From contig JAITQI010000069.1 of the NCBI GenBank assembly GCA_031289065.1, positions 1-27,863 on the forward strand: a stretch of DNA of 27,863 nucleotides, in the 5' to 3' direction. The stretch is from Oscillospiraceae bacterium (GTDB taxonomy: Bacteria; Bacillota; Clostridia; Oscillospirales; UBA929). Below, piece after piece: positions 1 through 7,472 of this stretch (position 1 is the first letter of the stretch; each line of letters opens with the position of its first letter). The notes under the pieces are model-generated. The model searched no databases. It was not told the origin of the DNA and saw only the letters and a list, made by a program, of their open reading frames with translations. The position numbers and the translations under genes were made by a program.

Positions 1-309
1 CATGGTGTCGGACAGGAGGCGGCGCACACGGTCGCGTTCCCCTTCGGCCACTTTGACGCTCTCCCGCTGGCTGTCCACCAGGGCGTACATGGTCTCGAAG
101 CCTTGGTGCCGGGTGGCCAGTTCCCGGGCGTGGCCGCCCTTGTCCCGGTATTCGGCCAGCTGGGCCTCCAGACGGGCTTCCAGGGCGGACAGTTCCCGGT
201 TGAGCTCGTCCAGCCGGGCGTTGGCTGCGGCCAGTTCGGCCTTGCGCTGTTTCTCCAGGGCTATCTTGACGTTGAGCAGGGCTTGCAGGGTGAAGATAAA
301 TTTTTTCAC
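1..309 (-). CDS. fliJ: Flagellar export chaperone FliJ (3' end outside window)
   Basis: FliJ is the coiled-coil stalk protein of the flagellar type III export ATPase complex; it sits in the FliI hexamer and links it to the export gate. The visible 103 codons begin VKKFIFTLQALLNVKIALEKQ, the usual FliJ N-terminus, and continue as one long charged helix with heptad-like leucines (for example LAAANARLDELNRELSALEA). The start is GTG, whose last bases overlap the fliI stop codon (GTGA), so the two genes are translationally coupled. The family is usually about 145 residues, so roughly 40 residues lie beyond position 1. The assignment rests on position after fliI and on the N-terminal sequence, since FliJ proteins are weakly conserved. 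Confidence 0.9.
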   Translation of the reverse strand, partial: MKKFIFTLQALLNVKIALEKQRKAELAAANARLDELNRELSALEARLEAQLAEYRDKGGHARELATRHQGFETMYALVDSQRESVKVAEGERDRVRRLLSDTM

Positions 310-1625
310 GCGTTCTCCAACTCCTCGACCCGCCGGACCGTTTCTTCAAAGGGGGAGAGCTCTTCCACCCGCTGGATGAGCAAGTTTTCGATGCCTTTGT
401 TGTGTTTGAGGGCCCGATCGATCTCCGGGTTGGAGCCCTGCTTGTAAGCGCCGATGTTGATCAGATCCTCGGCGTCCTTGTACACCGCCATGAGGTTTTT
501 GACCCGGTTGGCGGCGTCGTAGTGTTCCGGGGGCACGATGTCCGGCATGAGGCGGGAGACGCTGGCCAGCACGTCGATGGCCGGATAGTGGTTGCGGTTG
601 GCCAGGTTGCGGGAAAGCACAATATGTCCGTCGAGGATGCCCCGGGCCGTGTCGGTGATGGGTTCGTTTAAATCGTCGCCCTCCACCAGGACGGTGTACA
701 GGGCCGTGATGGAGCCCTTCTCCGAATTGCCGGTGCGCTCCAACAGCTTGGGCATGACGGTGTACACCGAGGGAGTGTACCCCCGCGAGACCGGCGGTTC
801 GCCCACCGCCATGCCGATCTCCCGCTGGGCCATGGCGTAGCGTGTCAGAGAGTCCATCATGAGCAGGACGTTGAGGCCCTGATCCCGATAGTATTCGGCG
901 ATGCTGGTGCCCACCAGGGCCGACTTGGAGCGCACCAGGGCGGGCTGGTCGGAGGAGGCCACCACGATGACCGAACGAGCCAGGCCTTCGGCCTTCAGGT
1001 CCTTTTCCAGGAAGTCGTTGACCTCCCGGCCCCGTTCGCCGATGAGGGTGATGACGTTGACGTCCGATTTGGCGTTGCGGGCGATCATGCCGAGGAGGGT
1101 GGATTTGCCCACGCCGGAACCGGCGAAAATGCCGATGCGCTGCCCACGCCCGCAGGTGAGAAGCCCGTCCACGGCGCGCACGCCGAGGGGGAGTATCTCT
1201 TTAATGCGGGGGCGGGACAGGGGGTTGGGGGGGGTATTCTCCACGGGGTAGTATTCGGTGGTAAACACCGGCGGGCCGCCGTCGATGGGCTGGCCCAATC
1301 CGTCCAGCACGCGGCCCCGGAAATCCATGCTCACCGGCACCCGCAGCGTGCGGTTGGTGGACTCCACCCGGGAGCCCGGCCCCACCCCGGTCAGGTCGCC
1401 GTAGGGCATGAGCAGCACGTTTTTGTCCCGGAAGCCCACCACTTCGGCCTGCAAGGAGGCGTCCCCCTTGAGGGTGTATATGCGGCACATCTCCCCGATC
1501 TTGACGGCCGGGCCGTTGGACTCCACCGTCAGCCCCGCGATCATGCTCACCTTGCCCGAGTAATGCAGGGCGTCCATGTTTTGCAGCAGGGCGCTGTATC
1601 GGTCAAAATCAATCCTGTCGTTCAT
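306..1625 (-). CDS. fliI: Flagellum-specific ATP synthase FliI
   Basis: FliI is the hexameric ATPase of the flagellar type III export apparatus, on the cytoplasmic face of the basal body; it helps unload substrates from chaperones. The 439 residues match the usual family length. The P-loop GSGVGKST is at residues 169-176, the catalytic GERGREV block at 196-202 (glutamate 197), and the Walker B strand LLMMDS ends in aspartate 258 with serine 259 next. It has the typical F1-beta-like N-terminal barrel. The gene follows fliH after a 94-base gap that holds a palindromic element, unusual in an otherwise tight operon, and its stop codon overlaps the GTG start of fliJ. Confidence 0.98.
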   Translation of the reverse strand: MNDRIDFDRYSALLQNMDALHYSGKVSMIAGLTVESNGPAVKIGEMCRIYTLKGDASLQAEVVGFRDKNVLLMPYGDLTGVGPGSRVESTNRTLRVPVSMDFRGRVLDGLGQPIDGGPPVFTTEYYPVENTPPNPLSRPRIKEILPLGVRAVDGLLTCGRGQRIGIFAGSGVGKSTLLGMIARNAKSDVNVITLIGERGREVNDFLEKDLKAEGLARSVIVVASSDQPALVRSKSALVGTSIAEYYRDQGLNVLLMMDSLTRYAMAQREIGMAVGEPPVSRGYTPSVYTVMPKLLERTGNSEKGSITALYTVLVEGDDLNEPITDTARGILDGHIVLSRNLANRNHYPAIDVLASVSRLMPDIVPPEHYDAANRVKNLMAVYKDAEDLINIGAYKQGSNPEIDRALKHNKGIENLLIQRVEELSPFEETVRRVEELENA

Positions 1626-1640
1626 GTATCGCCGATTAAT

Positions 1641-1719
1641 AAATTGAGAAATAAAGAAGTAAGAAATCGCGCCATGCGCGACGATACTTTCTAATTCTTA
1701 CTTTTAAATTCTCACTTTA
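1641..1719. repeat. Palindromic intergenic element between fliI and fliH
   Basis: Nested inverted repeat. The outer arms (1641-1665 and 1695-1719) are AT-rich and complementary apart from a few mismatches, built from AAGTAAGAA / TTCTTACTT words. The core is a perfect TCGCGC-CAT-GCGCGA hairpin at 1667-1681. It fills nearly the whole fliH-fliI gap. It resembles the larger element at 23837-23947 in having arms of ATTAAGAAT-type words around a GCGC-rich core. Confidence 0.75.
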
Positions 1720-2460
1720 TCAATCGTCCTCCACTCCCAAGTTCTTGGCGATCTGTTTGAGCTGGGCGTCGGCGCCGGCGTCGATGAGGCCGCTTTCGGT
1801 CTCGATGAGGCAACCGCCGTAGCCCACGGTGGGGTCGTTGACCACCTGGGCCTGGATAGATCCGCTCTGGGTATGCATTGTCACTTCTCGTGACTTGAAA
1901 AACCTTACATACTCACTGGGATTGACACGGAGCGTGACATGGCTTTCGCTCTTGACACTGCCCAGCGCCGCCCGAAGCATGGAAAGGAAAGCGCTTTCGT
2001 TGTGATCTAATTCATAGCCCAAAATCTTCTCGGCGATCTCCAGGGCCAGTTTGAAAATACGGGGCTCCATGCTGTCGAGCAATTCGTCCCGCTGGCGGAC
2101 GGCCTCCCGCAGGGTCTCGTCCACCTCGGTCTGGGCTTTGGCGAACAGGGCCTCGGTGTCCCGCCGGGCCTGCTCCATGCCCTTGGCCAGGCCCTCTTCC
2201 CGGGCCTGTACGCGCAAGGCTTCGGCCTGGGCCTCGGCGTCCCCGGTGAGCCGGCGGGCCTCGGCCCGGGCCTGGGCGGCGGCTTCGCTCATGAGCCGGG
2301 ACGCCTCCTCCCGGGCCGTCGAGAGGCGCTGACGGCAGAGGACTTCTGTCTCTTCCGCCTCCATGCCGGTCTCCTGAGGGGGGGCTTCCGGCTCTTCCGG
2401 CGGGGGCGGGTCGAGAACGCGAACCTGCCCGGACTTGACGATTCTAAGCAATGACCTCAT
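1720..2460 (-). CDS. fliH: Flagellar assembly protein FliH
   Basis: FliH is the peripheral stator and regulator of the FliI ATPase, tying the export ATPase ring to the C-ring. The product is 246 residues. A short N-terminus (MRSLLRIVKSGQVRVLDPP) leads into an acidic, proline-rich stretch, then a long alanine/glutamate/arginine-rich coiled coil (about residues 45-125). The compact C-terminal domain contains LALEIAEKILGYEL and a glycine-rich VGYGGCLIETESGLIDAG, which is typical of FliH/YscL/V-ATPase E-type stators. The ATG at 2460 is chosen because a GAGGGG site lies 8 bases upstream and family members start here; the frame is open further upstream but only inside fliG. It overlaps the fliG end by 17 bases, implying coupled translation. 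Confidence 0.93.
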   Translation of the reverse strand: MRSLLRIVKSGQVRVLDPPPPEEPEAPPQETGMEAEETEVLCRQRLSTAREEASRLMSEAAAQARAEARRLTGDAEAQAEALRVQAREEGLAKGMEQARRDTEALFAKAQTEVDETLREAVRQRDELLDSMEPRIFKLALEIAEKILGYELDHNESAFLSMLRAALGSVKSESHVTLRVNPSEYVRFFKSREVTMHTQSGSIQAQVVNDPTVGYGGCLIETESGLIDAGADAQLKQIAKNLGVEDD

Positions 2461-3457
2461 CTTCAGATCCCCTCGAAACAATGATCTCACCCGCGTCTTG
2501 GAGCTTGCGGATGACGTTGACCATCTTCTGTTGGGCCTCCTCCACGTCACGCACACGCACGGGGCCCATATATTCCATATCCTCTTTGATCATGTCCTGC
2601 AAGCGCTTTGACATGTTCTCGAAGATCATCTTGCTGACCTCCGGCGTGGCGTTCTTGAGGGCCACGGTCAGGTCGGCGTTGTCCACTTCCTTGAGCACGC
2701 GCTGAATGGCGCGGCGGTCCAGCTTGACGATGTCCTCGAAGACGAACATCTTGCGGCGGATTTCGTCCACCAGGTCGCCTTCCTTGGCTTCAAGGGCTTC
2801 CAGAACATGGCGTTCTGTGCTACGGTCGGCGGCGTTTAGGATGTCCACGATGGATTGGATGCCGCCGATCATGGTGAAGTCCTCGGTGCCGAGGGAGGAG
2901 AGCTTCTTGTCCAAGACCCGCTCGATCTCGTGTACGTATTCGGGGGAGGTGCGGCTCATGGTGGCGATGCGGGCGACCACCTCGGTCTGCCTGTCCAATT
3001 CCAAGCGGGCCAGGACATTGGCCGCCATCGGCGGGTCGAGGTAGGACAAAATGAGGGCGATGGTCTGGGGGTGCTCGTTTTGTACGAAGTTGAGCAGCTG
3101 ATTGGGGTCGGCCCGGCGCACAAAATCGAAGGGGCGCACCTGGAGGGAGGAGGTCAGCCGGTTGATGAGGGCCAGCGCCTTGTCCGCCCCGATGGCCTTT
3201 TCCAGCACGTCCCGGGCGTAGTCGATGCCGCCCTCGGAGATGTAATTTTGGGCCAGGCAGTGCTCGTAAAACTCGTTGATGATGCTTTCCTTGGTCTCGG
3301 AGTCCACCCGGCGCACGTTGGTGATCTCCAGGGTGAGCTGTTCGATCTCGTCGTCCCGCAGGTGCTTAAACACCTTGGCCGAGTATTCCCGCCCCAGGGC
3401 GATGAGCAGCACGGCCGCCTTTTCCTTCCCTGTCAGGGTCGCAGTTATTGCCGCCAT
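2444..3457 (-). CDS. fliG: Flagellar motor switch protein FliG
   Basis: FliG is the rotor protein that binds FliF and transmits torque from the stators. The length of 337 residues is normal. The N-terminal domain (KEKAAVLLIALG) binds the FliF tail. The middle domain carries the EHPQ motif at residues 128-131 (NEHPQTIALILSYL) that contacts FliM. The C-terminal domain has GGIQSIVDILN and a charged helix region (MFVFEDIVKLDRRAIQRVL) that matches the torque helix interacting with MotA. The AAGGAGCTC ribosome site is well placed for the ATG. A 68-base gap separates it from fliF and holds part of a repeat element. Confidence 0.98.
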   Translation of the reverse strand: MAAITATLTGKEKAAVLLIALGREYSAKVFKHLRDDEIEQLTLEITNVRRVDSETKESIINEFYEHCLAQNYISEGGIDYARDVLEKAIGADKALALINRLTSSLQVRPFDFVRRADPNQLLNFVQNEHPQTIALILSYLDPPMAANVLARLELDRQTEVVARIATMSRTSPEYVHEIERVLDKKLSSLGTEDFTMIGGIQSIVDILNAADRSTERHVLEALEAKEGDLVDEIRRKMFVFEDIVKLDRRAIQRVLKEVDNADLTVALKNATPEVSKMIFENMSKRLQDMIKEDMEYMGPVRVRDVEEAQQKMVNVIRKLQDAGEIIVSRGSEDEVIA

Positions 3458-3477
3458 ATGTGAGCTCCTTTTTCAAA

Positions 3478-3525
3478 CGTCAGAGGTTAGAGGCCAGAAA
3501 CGGGGGGCTGTTTCCCGCCGCGGGC
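3478..3525. repeat. Partial GTCAGAGG-type element between fliG and fliF
   Basis: The fliF-fliG gap contains GTCAGAGGTTAGAGGCCAGA on the plus strand, then a small hairpin GAAAC...GTTTC around a G-run. The words match the arms of the elements at 5195-5241 and 12336-12387, but a full complementary right arm is missing. It is probably a decayed or half copy. Confidence 0.5.
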
Positions 3526-5166
3526 TTATGCCTTCGCCCGACGGGATTTGACCTCTTCTGAGAGCCAATTGCGCAGGAGGTTGGCCACCGCTTCCGGGTT
3601 TTTGTCGATGAACTCTTCCACCCGTTCCCGGGAGACCGACTTGGAAATGGTAATCTCCTCGCCGCCCACCTGGGTGGCCAGTTTGGTCAGGTTGTCGTAT
3701 TCCGTCAGTTCGGCGGCCTCGCCTGAGGCGTCCGCGCCCTCTATCATCTCCATGGCGAGCTGTTCGTTTTTGCCGCGTTTTTGCGTGCCGAACAGTTTGA
3801 GCAGCCGCCGGAGGATGACGAGCAGGCAGATCCCGATGAGCAGATACAGCCCAAACACCTTGAAGAACTCCATCCACTGGTTCTGGCTCTGGGCGGCGGC
3901 CAACTGCTGCTGGGCGTTCTGGCTGGCCCGGACGCCGTCAAAGGGGCGGAACTCCACCGAGATGCGGCTGGCCTCCCGCTCGTCCAACCCCACAACGCCG
4001 GCCACCAGATTTCTGACCGCGTCGGCGGACTCGTTCTCGCTGCTGAGGTTGTCGGAGTTGACGGCGATGGCGAAGGAGAGGTCGCTGATGGTGCCCTGGG
4101 CGTGAACGACGCTCTCCCGGGTTTCGTTGACCTCCCGGTTGATTTCCCGGGTGATGCTGCTGTAATCGCTGACGCTGTTGTCCGTCCCTTCGACGTAGAT
4201 GGGGGCCGCTCCGTTTTCGTCAATGCCCGGTTCCCCGGTGGCGCCCGTGCTCCCCTTCGCCTGCTCGATGACCTCCCGCAGGGAGATGTCGATGCCCTGG
4301 TCGTCCACCACCGGGGTGAAGATCACCGAGTCGGTGGCTCGCTCGTCAAAGTCCAGCGTCACCTGGCCGGAGACCCGCACGTTGTCGGTGCCGTAAATGG
4401 CCCCCAGCAGGTGCATGATGCTCTGCACCATGTCGTTGCGCACGGCGGCGGTCTTTTCGTAGTCGGTTTCCACGCTGGACAGACTGTCCTGCTCGCTGTT
4501 GTTGAGGCGGCGCAAATATTGGTCTGTGATGTACACATTTTCCGGTTCAAGGCCCTCGACGCTGGAGGCCACCAGATTTTCCACCGCCGCGATGTTGTCA
4601 GCGGACAGGTCGGCGGACACCAGCGTCAGCATGACCGACGCGGTGGTGGGCATGACCTGACTTGAGAGCAACACGCTGCTGGCGTCCTGTTTGGCGATCT
4701 CCACGTGGGCGTCCTGTATGAGGTGGGGCGCGAACTGGCGCAGCGTGGTGGCCAGGCGTTCCTGCAAATCCAGCCGCTCGTACAGCTTCTTTTCGCTCTC
4801 GGTGGTCCCGAAGCCCGCGCCTCGGGACAGCAGCTCATAGGGGTATCCTGTTTTGGGATAACCCTGGGTGGCCAGCTCCATTTTGAGGCTGTCCGCTTGG
4901 CTGACGGGGACCAGGATGGTGCCCGACCCCTCGGAGCGGTACTTGACCCCGTTGTCCCGCAGGTAGGCTGCCACCTCCCCCGCCTCGGCGGCGTCCATGT
5001 CCCGGAAGAGCACGGTGTACTCGGTGCGGGACAGGAGGGTGGCGGCGATGATAATCACGAGGAGAGCCGCCCCCGTGATGATAAAAAAACGGACGCGGTC
5101 TCTTTTTTCTGTTTTATCCCACCACTCGGTGAGTTTGTCCCTGAGCTTGCGGATGAGTTCCTGCAA
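3526..5166 (-). CDS. fliF: Flagellar MS-ring protein FliF
   Basis: FliF forms the membrane-embedded MS ring on which the rest of the flagellum is built. The product is 546 residues. A first membrane helix lies at about 26-45, the YscJ/FliF ring-building modules follow (EYTVLFRDMDAAEAGEVAAYL...), and a second membrane helix lies at about 433-455 (FFKVFGLYLLIGICLLVIL). The acidic C-terminal tail EEFIDKNPEAVANLLRNWLSEE is the FliG-binding segment. No ATG is available at the expected N-terminus; the start is TTG at 5166, with a GGGGG site 10 bases upstream, so translation may be modest. Gene order fliE-fliF-fliG is standard. Confidence 0.96.
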   Translation of the reverse strand: MQELIRKLRDKLTEWWDKTEKRDRVRFFIITGAALLVIIIAATLLSRTEYTVLFRDMDAAEAGEVAAYLRDNGVKYRSEGSGTILVPVSQADSLKMELATQGYPKTGYPYELLSRGAGFGTTESEKKLYERLDLQERLATTLRQFAPHLIQDAHVEIAKQDASSVLLSSQVMPTTASVMLTLVSADLSADNIAAVENLVASSVEGLEPENVYITDQYLRRLNNSEQDSLSSVETDYEKTAAVRNDMVQSIMHLLGAIYGTDNVRVSGQVTLDFDERATDSVIFTPVVDDQGIDISLREVIEQAKGSTGATGEPGIDENGAAPIYVEGTDNSVSDYSSITREINREVNETRESVVHAQGTISDLSFAIAVNSDNLSSENESADAVRNLVAGVVGLDEREASRISVEFRPFDGVRASQNAQQQLAAAQSQNQWMEFFKVFGLYLLIGICLLVILRRLLKLFGTQKRGKNEQLAMEMIEGADASGEAAELTEYDNLTKLATQVGGEEITISKSVSRERVEEFIDKNPEAVANLLRNWLSEEVKSRRAKA

Positions 5167-5194
5167 AACGAGAGCACCCCCATCAGATGTTAGC

Positions 5195-5241
5195 GGTCAG
5201 AGGCCGACGCGCAGCGCGCCGGAGACGGTCTGACCTCTGAC
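5195..5241. repeat. Palindromic element between fliF and fliE
   Basis: Inverted repeat with perfect 8-base arms GTCAGAGG (5196-5203) and CCTCTGAC (5234-5241), flanking a GC-rich core with GCGCGCTGCGCGTC on the minus strand. It lies in a 97-base gap of the flagellar operon. The arm word recurs at 3478-3497, 12336-12387 and 14250-14270. Confidence 0.65.
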
Positions 5242-5263
5242 TTTTGTCTTCCGCCCTCTGGTA

Positions 5264-5563
5264 TCAGATTTGCATCCGCATGATTTCCTGGTAGGATTCC
5301 ACCAGCTTGTTGCGGATTTGGAGGGTGAGGTTGAGGGCGATCTCGGCTTTTTCGGCGGCGATGACCGCGCCGTGGATATCGTCCGATTGGCCCAGGACGG
5401 CGCTCAAGGCGGTGGTCTTGTCGGCGTAATCGGTGGCGGCGGTTTGTCCGAGGGCCTGTTGGAGGAAGGCGGCAAAACCGCTCTCGCCGGTGGCGGCGAC
5501 GGCCTGGGTTCCGGTCGTCCGGGGCGTGGTGTTTATGCCGGGAATCATTTGTGTGACTGTCAT
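5264..5563 (-). CDS. fliE: Flagellar hook-basal body protein FliE
   Basis: FliE is the small adaptor joining the MS ring to the proximal rod and one of the first export substrates. The product is 99 residues, the family norm. The N-terminal half is low-complexity and the conserved C-terminal helices read DIHGAVIAAEKAEIALNLTLQIRNKLVESYQEIMRMQI, a classic FliE ending. The ribosome site GGGAGG overlaps the last codons of flgC, and only 6 bases separate the two genes, so they are co-translated. There is no signal peptide, as expected for a type III substrate. Confidence 0.96.
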   Translation of the reverse strand: MTVTQMIPGINTTPRTTGTQAVAATGESGFAAFLQQALGQTAATDYADKTTALSAVLGQSDDIHGAVIAAEKAEIALNLTLQIRNKLVESYQEIMRMQI

Positions 5564-5569
5564 AAAGAA

Positions 5570-6019
5570 TTACCTCCCGATTTGCAGCGCCTGGTTGGCG
5601 GTTGTTTTGAAGTTGTTGATGACCGTGATATTGGCCTCATAGGCGCGGGAGGCCGCGATCATGTCCACCATCTCCCGTTCCATATCCACGTTGGGCAGGC
5701 TCACGTAGCCGTCGGCGTCGGCGTCGGGGTGTTCGGGGTCGTAGACCAATTTGAAGGGACTCTCGTCCTCTCGGGTGTCTATGACCTTGACGCCGCCCCC
5801 GGCGCTGTTTGTCGTGTTCAGCGCCCCTCTGGCGCTTTGCAGCAGCGAGGAAAACGGCTGGCTCCGCTCCTGAAAAATGACGTACTTGCGCCGATAGGGC
5901 CCGCCGGTTGCCGTGCGGGTGGTGTCGGCGTTGGCGATGTTCTCTCCGATGACGTCCATGCGGTAACGGTTGGCGGTCAGCGCCGACGCGCTGATGTCGA
6001 GAGCCCGGAATATACTCAT
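5570..6019 (-). CDS. flgC: Flagellar basal-body rod protein FlgC
   Basis: FlgC is a proximal rod subunit exported through the flagellar type III system. The product is 149 residues. The N-terminal rod motif is ALDISASALTANRYRMDVIGENIANADTT and the C-terminal helix reads MVDMIAASRAYEANITVINNFKTTANQALQIGR; both are hallmarks of the FlgB/C/F/G family. The ATG at 6019 is preferred over a GTG three codons upstream because AAGGGTGA is then spaced 7 bases away. It lies 18 bases after flgB and 6 before fliE. Confidence 0.97.
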   Translation of the reverse strand: MSIFRALDISASALTANRYRMDVIGENIANADTTRTATGGPYRRKYVIFQERSQPFSSLLQSARGALNTTNSAGGGVKVIDTREDESPFKLVYDPEHPDADADGYVSLPNVDMEREMVDMIAASRAYEANITVINNFKTTANQALQIGR

Positions 6020-6037
6020 AAGGATCACCCTTTCACG

Positions 6038-6451
6038 CTATTTCCCTTCGCGGATCACCAGTTTCAGGCGGGAGAGCTCGGCGTTGAGTTTGGTGGTGAG
6101 CAGGTCGTAACGGATGGTGTTTTCGGCCAGGGCCACGTTTTCCTGCTCAATGTCCACGTTGTTGCCGTCCATGCGCATGGTGTAGTCGGAATTTTCCTCC
6201 ACTGTGGGCAACACCGCCATGGGGTCCGAAGCCCCCCCGAAGGTCAGATGCTCGGCCCGGGTGCGTTTGGCCTGGAAGCCCGTACCGCCCTCCAGGGCGT
6301 TTTGGAAGTCTGTTTCAAAGGACACCCGTTTGCTCTTGTAATTGGGGGTGTCGGCGTTGGCGATGTTCTGGGCGATGACATCCTGCCGGAGCCAAGAGGC
6401 GTCCAGCCCCTTGCCCAGCCGGTCGATTTGGTTAAACATGGTTCCCAACAT
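6038..6451 (-). CDS. flgB: Flagellar basal-body rod protein FlgB
   Basis: FlgB is the first proximal rod subunit. The product is 137 residues, starting MLGTMFNQIDRLGKGLDASWLRQDVIAQNIANADTPNYKSKRVSFE, which contains the rod-protein N-terminal ANADTPNYK motif. It ends with the C-terminal helix VALAENTIRYDLLTTKLNAELSRLKLVIREGK. An AAAGGAGA site 8 bases before the ATG at 6451 supports this start over the open upstream frame, which runs into the transglycosylase gene. It lies 53 bases after the transglycosylase stop. Confidence 0.97.
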   Translation of the reverse strand: MLGTMFNQIDRLGKGLDASWLRQDVIAQNIANADTPNYKSKRVSFETDFQNALEGGTGFQAKRTRAEHLTFGGASDPMAVLPTVEENSDYTMRMDGNNVDIEQENVALAENTIRYDLLTTKLNAELSRLKLVIREGK

Positions 6452-6504
6452 GAGATGCGTCTCCTTTCCGTGGCAGCGGCGGGTTTCATTGACACGTTTC
6501 TCTT

Positions 6505-7188
6505 TTAGATGGTTTCGTAGAAGTTTGTTGTGAGAAGGGTTTCTTGGCCTATGGCGGCGAGGATGTTCTCGATATTTTTTAGGTACTGTTGGGTCTCCTG
6601 GGGGAGCAGGGCGCGCTGAAGCGGGTCGTTTAAGTCCTCGATGCCCCGGGCGGTCACGCCGGTGGGGCCGCAATTGTACGCGGCCAGCGCCATTTGGACG
6701 TCCCCGTCGAAGCTGATGATCTGGGAGAGCAAAAAGCGCACGCCGCCGTCCACGTTCTGTTGGGGGTTGAAGGGGTCGGTCACGCCCAGTCCCTTGGCCG
6801 TGGCGGGCATGAGCTGCATAAGCCCCATGGCCCCCGCCGAGGACACCGCGTTCGCGTCAAAGTTGGATTCGGCTTGGATGACCGCTGAAATCAGGGTGGG
6901 GCTCACGCCGTAGGCGGCGGAGACGCTGTCAATCAGCGCGGCGATGTCGGTTTGCCCCGCGCCGCCTGTGTCGGTCGCGAGCGCCCCGATGGTTGACAGG
7001 CGGAGATCCGCGCTGTCGGCGGCCGTCTCGGTTTGCACCTCCGCAACGGTTTGGGCGGCGGCTTGGACAAACAGCCCGGAGAAATCGACGCCGGTGCGGT
7101 CTCCGATTTCCCCCATGCGCCCGGCCAGACGCTGGTTCACTTCGGCCAGCCGCGCTTGGGCGATGCCGGTAAGATAGAGTGCAGACAT
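6505..7188 (-). CDS. Lytic transglycosylase, SLT family, flagellar-associated
   Basis: This is probably a muramidase that opens peptidoglycan for rod or hook passage. The 227-residue product has an unstructured N-terminal half and a C-terminal SLT (goose-lysozyme-like) domain. The catalytic glutamate is E107 in IQAESNFDANAVSSAGAMGLMQLMPATA, followed by NVDGGVRFLLSQI and LAAYNCGPTGV, all canonical. No signal peptide or membrane helix is visible, which fits export by the flagellar apparatus rather than Sec, as for FlgJ-like enzymes; this is inference. The ATG at 7188 is chosen over TTG at 7197 because AAAGGGG lies 9 bases upstream of it. It is the first gene of the flgB operon, behind a sigma-28 promoter. 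Confidence 0.88.
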   Translation of the reverse strand: MSALYLTGIAQARLAEVNQRLAGRMGEIGDRTGVDFSGLFVQAAAQTVAEVQTETAADSADLRLSTIGALATDTGGAGQTDIAALIDSVSAAYGVSPTLISAVIQAESNFDANAVSSAGAMGLMQLMPATAKGLGVTDPFNPQQNVDGGVRFLLSQIISFDGDVQMALAAYNCGPTGVTARGIEDLNDPLQRALLPQETQQYLKNIENILAAIGQETLLTTNFYETI

Positions 7189-7204
7189 ATTGGGCAACCC
7201 CTTT

Positions 7205-7230
7205 CATGGTGACGGAGCATGGTGACGGAG
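7205..7230. repeat. 13-base tandem duplication in the transglycosylase leader
   Basis: CATGGTGACGGAG occurs twice head to tail with no spacer (7205-7217, 7218-7230), directly upstream of the ribosome binding region of the transglycosylase gene. Confidence 0.9.
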
Positions 7231-7257
7231 CGGGCGCTGTATGGGGGCGGGCAGCAG

Positions 7258-7280
7258 AAAAGCGTCCCATCGGAACGCTT
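7258..7280 (-). terminator. Hairpin at the 5' end of the flagellar transcript
   Basis: On the minus strand GGAAGCGTTCC-GAT-GGGACGCTTTT forms a stem with one bulge, ending in four Ts. It lies just after the predicted start of the sigma-28 transcript, so it may cap and protect the mRNA, or stop read-through from cheD. Function is inferred. Confidence 0.45.
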
Positions 7281-7292
7281 CCTCACCGTTTG

Positions 7293-7319
7293 TTATCGCA
7301 CATATTGGCAAGAACTTTA
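7293..7319 (-). promoter_or_regulatory. Sigma-28 (FliA/SigD) promoter of the flagellar operon
   Basis: The minus strand has TAAAGTTC (7319-7312), an 11-base spacer and TGCGATAA (7300-7293). The sigma-28 consensus is TAAAGTTT-N11-GCCGATAA, giving 13 of 16 matching positions with exact spacing. Transcription would start near 7286, about 98 bases before the transglycosylase ATG. Confidence 0.8.
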
Positions 7320-7451
7320 GCCGCCACGTTTTTGCAATCAAAAAGCCCTGTTATACGCAGAGTATTTCTCACCCCGGCCAAAACGGGGGGTTTGGCGTCG
7401 TCAACCGCCCCTTGTCCGCCTTGCCGACGGCGAAGAGGTCTAAAACAGGGA

Positions 7452-7472
7452 AAACCTTCCGCCGGAAGGTTT
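7452..7472 (-). terminator. Perfect hairpin downstream of cheD
   Basis: AAACCTTCC-GGC-GGAAGGTTT on the minus strand is a 9-base perfect stem with a 3-base loop, followed by TTCCCTGTTTT. It may be a weak intrinsic terminator for the cheRBD transcript or an mRNA 3'-end stabiliser; the T-run is interrupted. Confidence 0.5.
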
